Shown: in pieces, positions 62,501 to 64,000 of the stretch
How the letters are laid out: each line of letters opens with the position of its first letter
Numbering within the stretch: the first letter of the stretch is position 1
Source of the DNA: Mytilus trossulus
Lineage: Eukaryota > Mollusca > Bivalvia > Mytilida > Mytilidae
Direction of reading: 5' to 3'
Length of the DNA: 64,000 nt
Assembly (NCBI RefSeq): GCF_036588685.1
Contig: NC_086374.1
Coordinates: forward strand, 73,034,457-73,098,456
Program-made: the position numbers and the translations under genes
Notes under the pieces: model-generated
Database searches by the model: none
What the model saw: only the letters and a program-made list of their open reading frames with translations
Told to the model about the DNA's origin: nothing

Positions 62501-63752
62501 CAGAAATGAACAGACCTATTAAGGTAAGTCTAGAAATAAAACAAGTTACAGCTGATTTCATTTAGTGTGTATGCAAATGTAATAACTTTGGTTAGCTTGC
62601 TTGTTAGCTGAAACCTTGAAGTCATTATTAGGTCAGGTATACTATCCTCCTTTCAAAGTAGCCTGGTCCAACAGACAGATAGATTGATCATCTGTCTGAC
62701 TAGTCTACCCTCGAAGAAGGGTATTATTCCTAACCTATTAATGACTTCATGGTTCAGCTAGCAAGCAAGGTAACCAAAGATATTACCTTTGCCTACACAC
62801 TCAATGAAATTGGCTGTAATGTAAACATCAAATTGGTATGATGCAAGTGGTTCAAGTTCTCTGCATGAAAAAAAGAATAGGATACAGAGTTTACATGCTT
62901 TGTAACATGGCACAATATACCACATATATAAAGTAAAAATATATCTTAAAGTGTTATTGAAAAAAAAAAGTAAAATCCCCAAAATAGCGAATTCTGTGGA
63001 AAATTTGCAACAGTAATCAATTGAATAACTCCTACATAATATAAACATGCAACAATATAAGGAAATTAGTATCCAGTTGTATTAATAGTGACTTGTCTAA
63101 TATTTCAGATATTTTTTGGCCCTGTTTATTTTTCTGGTGAACTTGTTCTGGCCTATATTATATGTGTGTATGACTATATTTTCCAGGTGAACTTATTCTG
63201 GCCTATATTATATGTGGCTATGACTGTTTTCCTAGTTGCTTTACCATTCTATGCCTCACCAAGAGAAACCAGTAAGTGATATCATAGTGATGCTCTGTAA
63301 AGTTGAAATAAATAATTAATTGTTACCATATAAAAAAAAATGTGGAATGATTGCCAATGAGACAACTCTCCATAAGAGACCAAATGAAACAGAAAAGAAA
63401 CAACTATAGGTCAGCTATATAAGGCCCTGAAATTGAGAGTAAAAAATCCTTCTGTAAAAATGACTTCAAAGTCTGCCATCAACAGCATATTCACCAAAGG
63501 ACAAGAACCTTTCAGATTTAACTAAATTTTATTTGGATTTAATGTATACACAGGTGCTTGTTTTCTTTATATCAATTGTTTGTTTGAAAGTTTTATATAT
63601 GTAGTCTTTGTTTTATCTTCCTTGTTATGAGTGTTACATGTGTTCATTTTGTGATATTTGTTTTTTCAGCCTATGGTGTTAAAATGATCTGTACGGGTAT
63701 TCCAGTTACATGTGTTTATTTTGTGATATTTGTTTTTATACCCCCGCTTTAA
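44515..63752 (+). CDS. SLC7-family light-chain amino acid transporter (LAT type), C-terminus incomplete
   Basis: Ten exons join in phase: 44515-45016, 47981-48106, 49469-49568, 54268-54312, 60351-60474, 60921-61024, 61502-61598, 62374-62523, 63187-63271 and 63670 onward. The product is a plasma-membrane amino acid exchanger with a soluble N-terminus (1-40) and at least eleven membrane segments. Visible marks are GSIIGSGIF at 49-57 (substrate-binding TM1), CYAELGT, Cys152 in PLFPDC (disulfide to the SLC3A2 heavy chain), [10 protein letters not shown] at 234-243 and NRPIKVN before TM11. Human LAT1 has Gly where Asn241 stands. Alignment from memory places it nearest LAT1/LAT2 and y+LAT proteins. 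The frame ends at a TAA (63750) supplied by a repeat after 471 residues, against 500-535 usual. The true last exon is therefore altered or lies beyond the window. Confidence 0.9.
45160..45760 (+). repeat. Family B repeat, near full length, with foreign insert
   Basis: ATGGCGAATGTGTCAAAGAG opens it. After an insert of about 130 bases (45240-45370, containing CAATCCCGCGTCACGC) it continues with GCATCAGCTGGCCCCTA, GGCTCCTGACTTAGGACAGG and GGCAGGGTTTAATC. It lies in intron 1 of the SLC7 gene. Confidence 0.75.
45761..47146. other. SLC7 intron 1 interior
   Basis: AT-rich with many ACATGTAC and TACATGTA motifs and no exon-like frame. Confidence 0.45.
47147..47577 (-). repeat. Family A repeat, GTGTGAGTGCC subtype, reverse full copy
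   Basis: Mirror of 40775-41212 over its whole length, ending GGCACTCACACCACATC then TTCCTATATCT. Its tail has two TTATTCGTTCTTTGTG units. Confidence 0.9.
48654..48930 (+). repeat. Family A repeat, old copy
   Basis: Diverged but colinear: AGTGCCAAGGAGACA, GAAGCCTTGGCTGATCATC and AAACAGGAAAACCAACAG. It lies in intron 2 of the SLC7 gene. Confidence 0.7.
49569..52459. other. SLC7 intron 3, first part
   Basis: No exon is seen. A 25-base family A scrap (GATGTGGTATGATTGCCAAT) lies at 50212. ACATGTAC repeats occur near 51425. Confidence 0.5.
52461..53842 (+). mobile_element. Element with TATACGACCGCA ends, about 1.38 kb
   Basis: The left end TATACGACCGCA is mirrored at once by GGTCGTATA (52490-52498) as a hairpin. 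The right end is TGCGGTCGTATA (53806-53817) followed by a GC-rich tail holding GCTACGCCCTGCGGAGC, a small stem, then ATCTGG. Internal units repeat (AAAGGAAGGTTGGTATTGAT twice; ATTGCACAATATTG runs). Small ORFs inside are repeat-derived. Confidence 0.75.
54024..54235 (+). repeat. Family B repeat, partial
   Basis: GAATGGAAATAGGGAAC, GACCACCAATGGGTCTTCAA and TACTAGTTCAGTAAAAATGA. It ends just upstream of SLC7 exon 4. Confidence 0.75.
55582..56050 (+). repeat. Recent tandem duplication, 207-bp unit
   Basis: Units 55624-55830 and 55844-56050 are almost identical (one visible indel or substitution near CATTGCATAAAA). A shorter first piece of 42 bases lies at 55582-55623. It lies in SLC7 intron 4. 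Confidence 0.9.
56414..57099 (+). mobile_element. TTAA-flanked MITE, second intact copy, 686 bp
   Basis: TTAA at 56410-56413 and 57100-57103. The left end AGGGGCACTAGCTGTCAAAT pairs with the right end AGCTAGTGCTCCT. The interior is colinear with 42779-43512. It lies in SLC7 intron 4. Confidence 0.85.
57104..59199. other. SLC7 intron 4 interior
   Basis: A short diverged duplication (AAAGTGGCTGTCAT at 57123 and 57220) is present. No exon, RNA gene or named repeat is seen. Confidence 0.45.
59200..59605 (+). mobile_element. Element with ATGCCCCAC ends, about 0.4 kb
   Basis: The left end ATGCCCCAC is mirrored by GGGGCAT at 59222-59228. The right end GTGGGGCAT (59571-59579) is followed by a tail containing TGTGTACTATGGACACA and TTCTTG. 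Two inner units share TTTCACGGTCCACTGAACAT. Confidence 0.75.
60760..60842 (+). repeat. Family B repeat, 5' scrap
   Basis: AAATGGAAATGGGGAACATG, AGAGACAACAACCCGACC and AGCCGAAGGCCACCAA. It lies in SLC7 intron 5. Confidence 0.8.
61810..62117 (-). mobile_element. tRNA-derived SINE with conserved body
   Basis: On the minus strand it opens with a tRNA-like head: A box in GTAGTGGTTACTGC and B box in AAGTTCGATTCCC. The body reads GGCTCTCCC or similar, TCCGTCGGAAGGGG and GATTTCGAAAAAGAGTAGGC. The same body occurs at 21930-22160. It lies in SLC7 intron 7. Confidence 0.75.
62545..62821. repeat. Long imperfect palindrome, about 277 bp
   Basis: Left-arm landmarks GTTACAGCTGATTTCATTTA, TTAGCTTGCTTGTTAGCTGA and GAAGTCATTATTAGGT are mirrored by TAACCTATTAATGACTTC, TCAGCTAGCAAGCAAGGTAA and AATGAAATTGGCTGTAAT. 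The arms are about 130 bases with a short loop near 62685. It lies in SLC7 intron 8. Confidence 0.85.
63137..63236 (+). repeat. 50-bp tandem duplication at the start of SLC7 exon 9
   Basis: GTGAACTT...CTGGCCTATATTATATGTG occurs at 63137 and at 63187. The second copy has the acceptor TTCCAG; the first has TTTCTG and so lacks AG. Confidence 0.85.
63333..63450 (+). repeat. Family A repeat, 5' part
   Basis: AATGTGGAATGATTGCCAAT, CTCTCCATAAGAGACC and GTCAGCTATATAAGGCCC. It lies in SLC7 intron 9. Confidence 0.8.
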
Positions 63753-64000
63753 AAAGGAGGGGTATACTGTTTAACCTGTCAGTCAGTCCGTCCGTCCAAT
63801 AAATATTTTTCGTCGCATTTTTCTCAGGAACTACAATACAAGGATTTCTGAAATTTGATTTTAGGGTTTATCTAAGTCAGCTATACCATGTGATGCGTTT
63901 TCAGATTGATCACTTGACAACTTCCTGTTTACCGAACACTTGTATGATTTTACACATGATAGCCAAGTTGAAAATTTTCGTCACATTTTTCTCAGGAACT
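63737..64000 (+). mobile_element. Element with TATACCCCC hairpin end, cut by the window edge
   Basis: TATACCCCC is mirrored by GGGGTATA (63759-63766). Inside are GTCCGTCCGTCC and two copies of CACATTTTTCTCAGGAACT-like sequence. It begins within the reading frame of the last SLC7 exon. Confidence 0.75.

Overview
The window looks like bivalve nuclear DNA, most probably from a mussel of the genus Mytilus. It is AT-rich, its genes are split into short exons by long GT-AG introns, and it is crowded with short interspersed repeats that I recognise as typical of Mytilus. That assignment is from memory and was not checked by a search. There is no operon structure, CRISPR array or prokaryotic signal.

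Four genes can be supported. (1) At 3-3719 (+) lies the 3' part of an uncharacterised protein in three exons, cut by the left edge of the window. (2) At 17475-29181 (+) eight exons encode a secreted protein of about 564 residues. Its order is signal peptide, a propeptide ending in RTRR that resembles a vitamin K-dependent carboxylation recognition site, a Cys-rich segment, two EGF domains and two von Willebrand A domains. (3) At 34132-36735 (-) is a single-exon B-box/coiled-coil/beta-propeller (TRIM-like) gene. It is broken by frameshifts and by a block of about 0.93 kb of repeats in the propeller. (4) At 44515-63752 (+) ten exons encode an SLC7 light-chain amino acid transporter (LAT type). 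Its cysteine for the disulfide to the SLC3A2 heavy chain is conserved. The last visible exon runs into a repeat and the C-terminus is missing.

The remainder is intron and intergenic DNA filled with mobile-element debris. It includes reverse transcriptase remnants (Penelope-like at 4.4-5.0, 18.9-19.8 and 23.2-23.9 kb; a LINE at 42.6-43.9 kb) and two tRNA-derived SINE families. It also holds TTAA-flanked piggyBac-type MITEs, several hairpin-bearing elements and short tandem arrays of a unit of about 350 bp. Nesting shows their relative ages: a TTAA MITE sits inside the LINE, and a hairpin element sits inside both another TTAA MITE and the TRIM-like gene.

The most interesting observations are the carboxylation-site-like propeptide on the EGF/VWA protein, the hairpin block found in two unrelated hosts, and three sequence-unrelated repeat families that share one end design. 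The short duplications at the 3' end of the SLC7 gene also deserve a look. No previously undescribed multi-gene system is evident.
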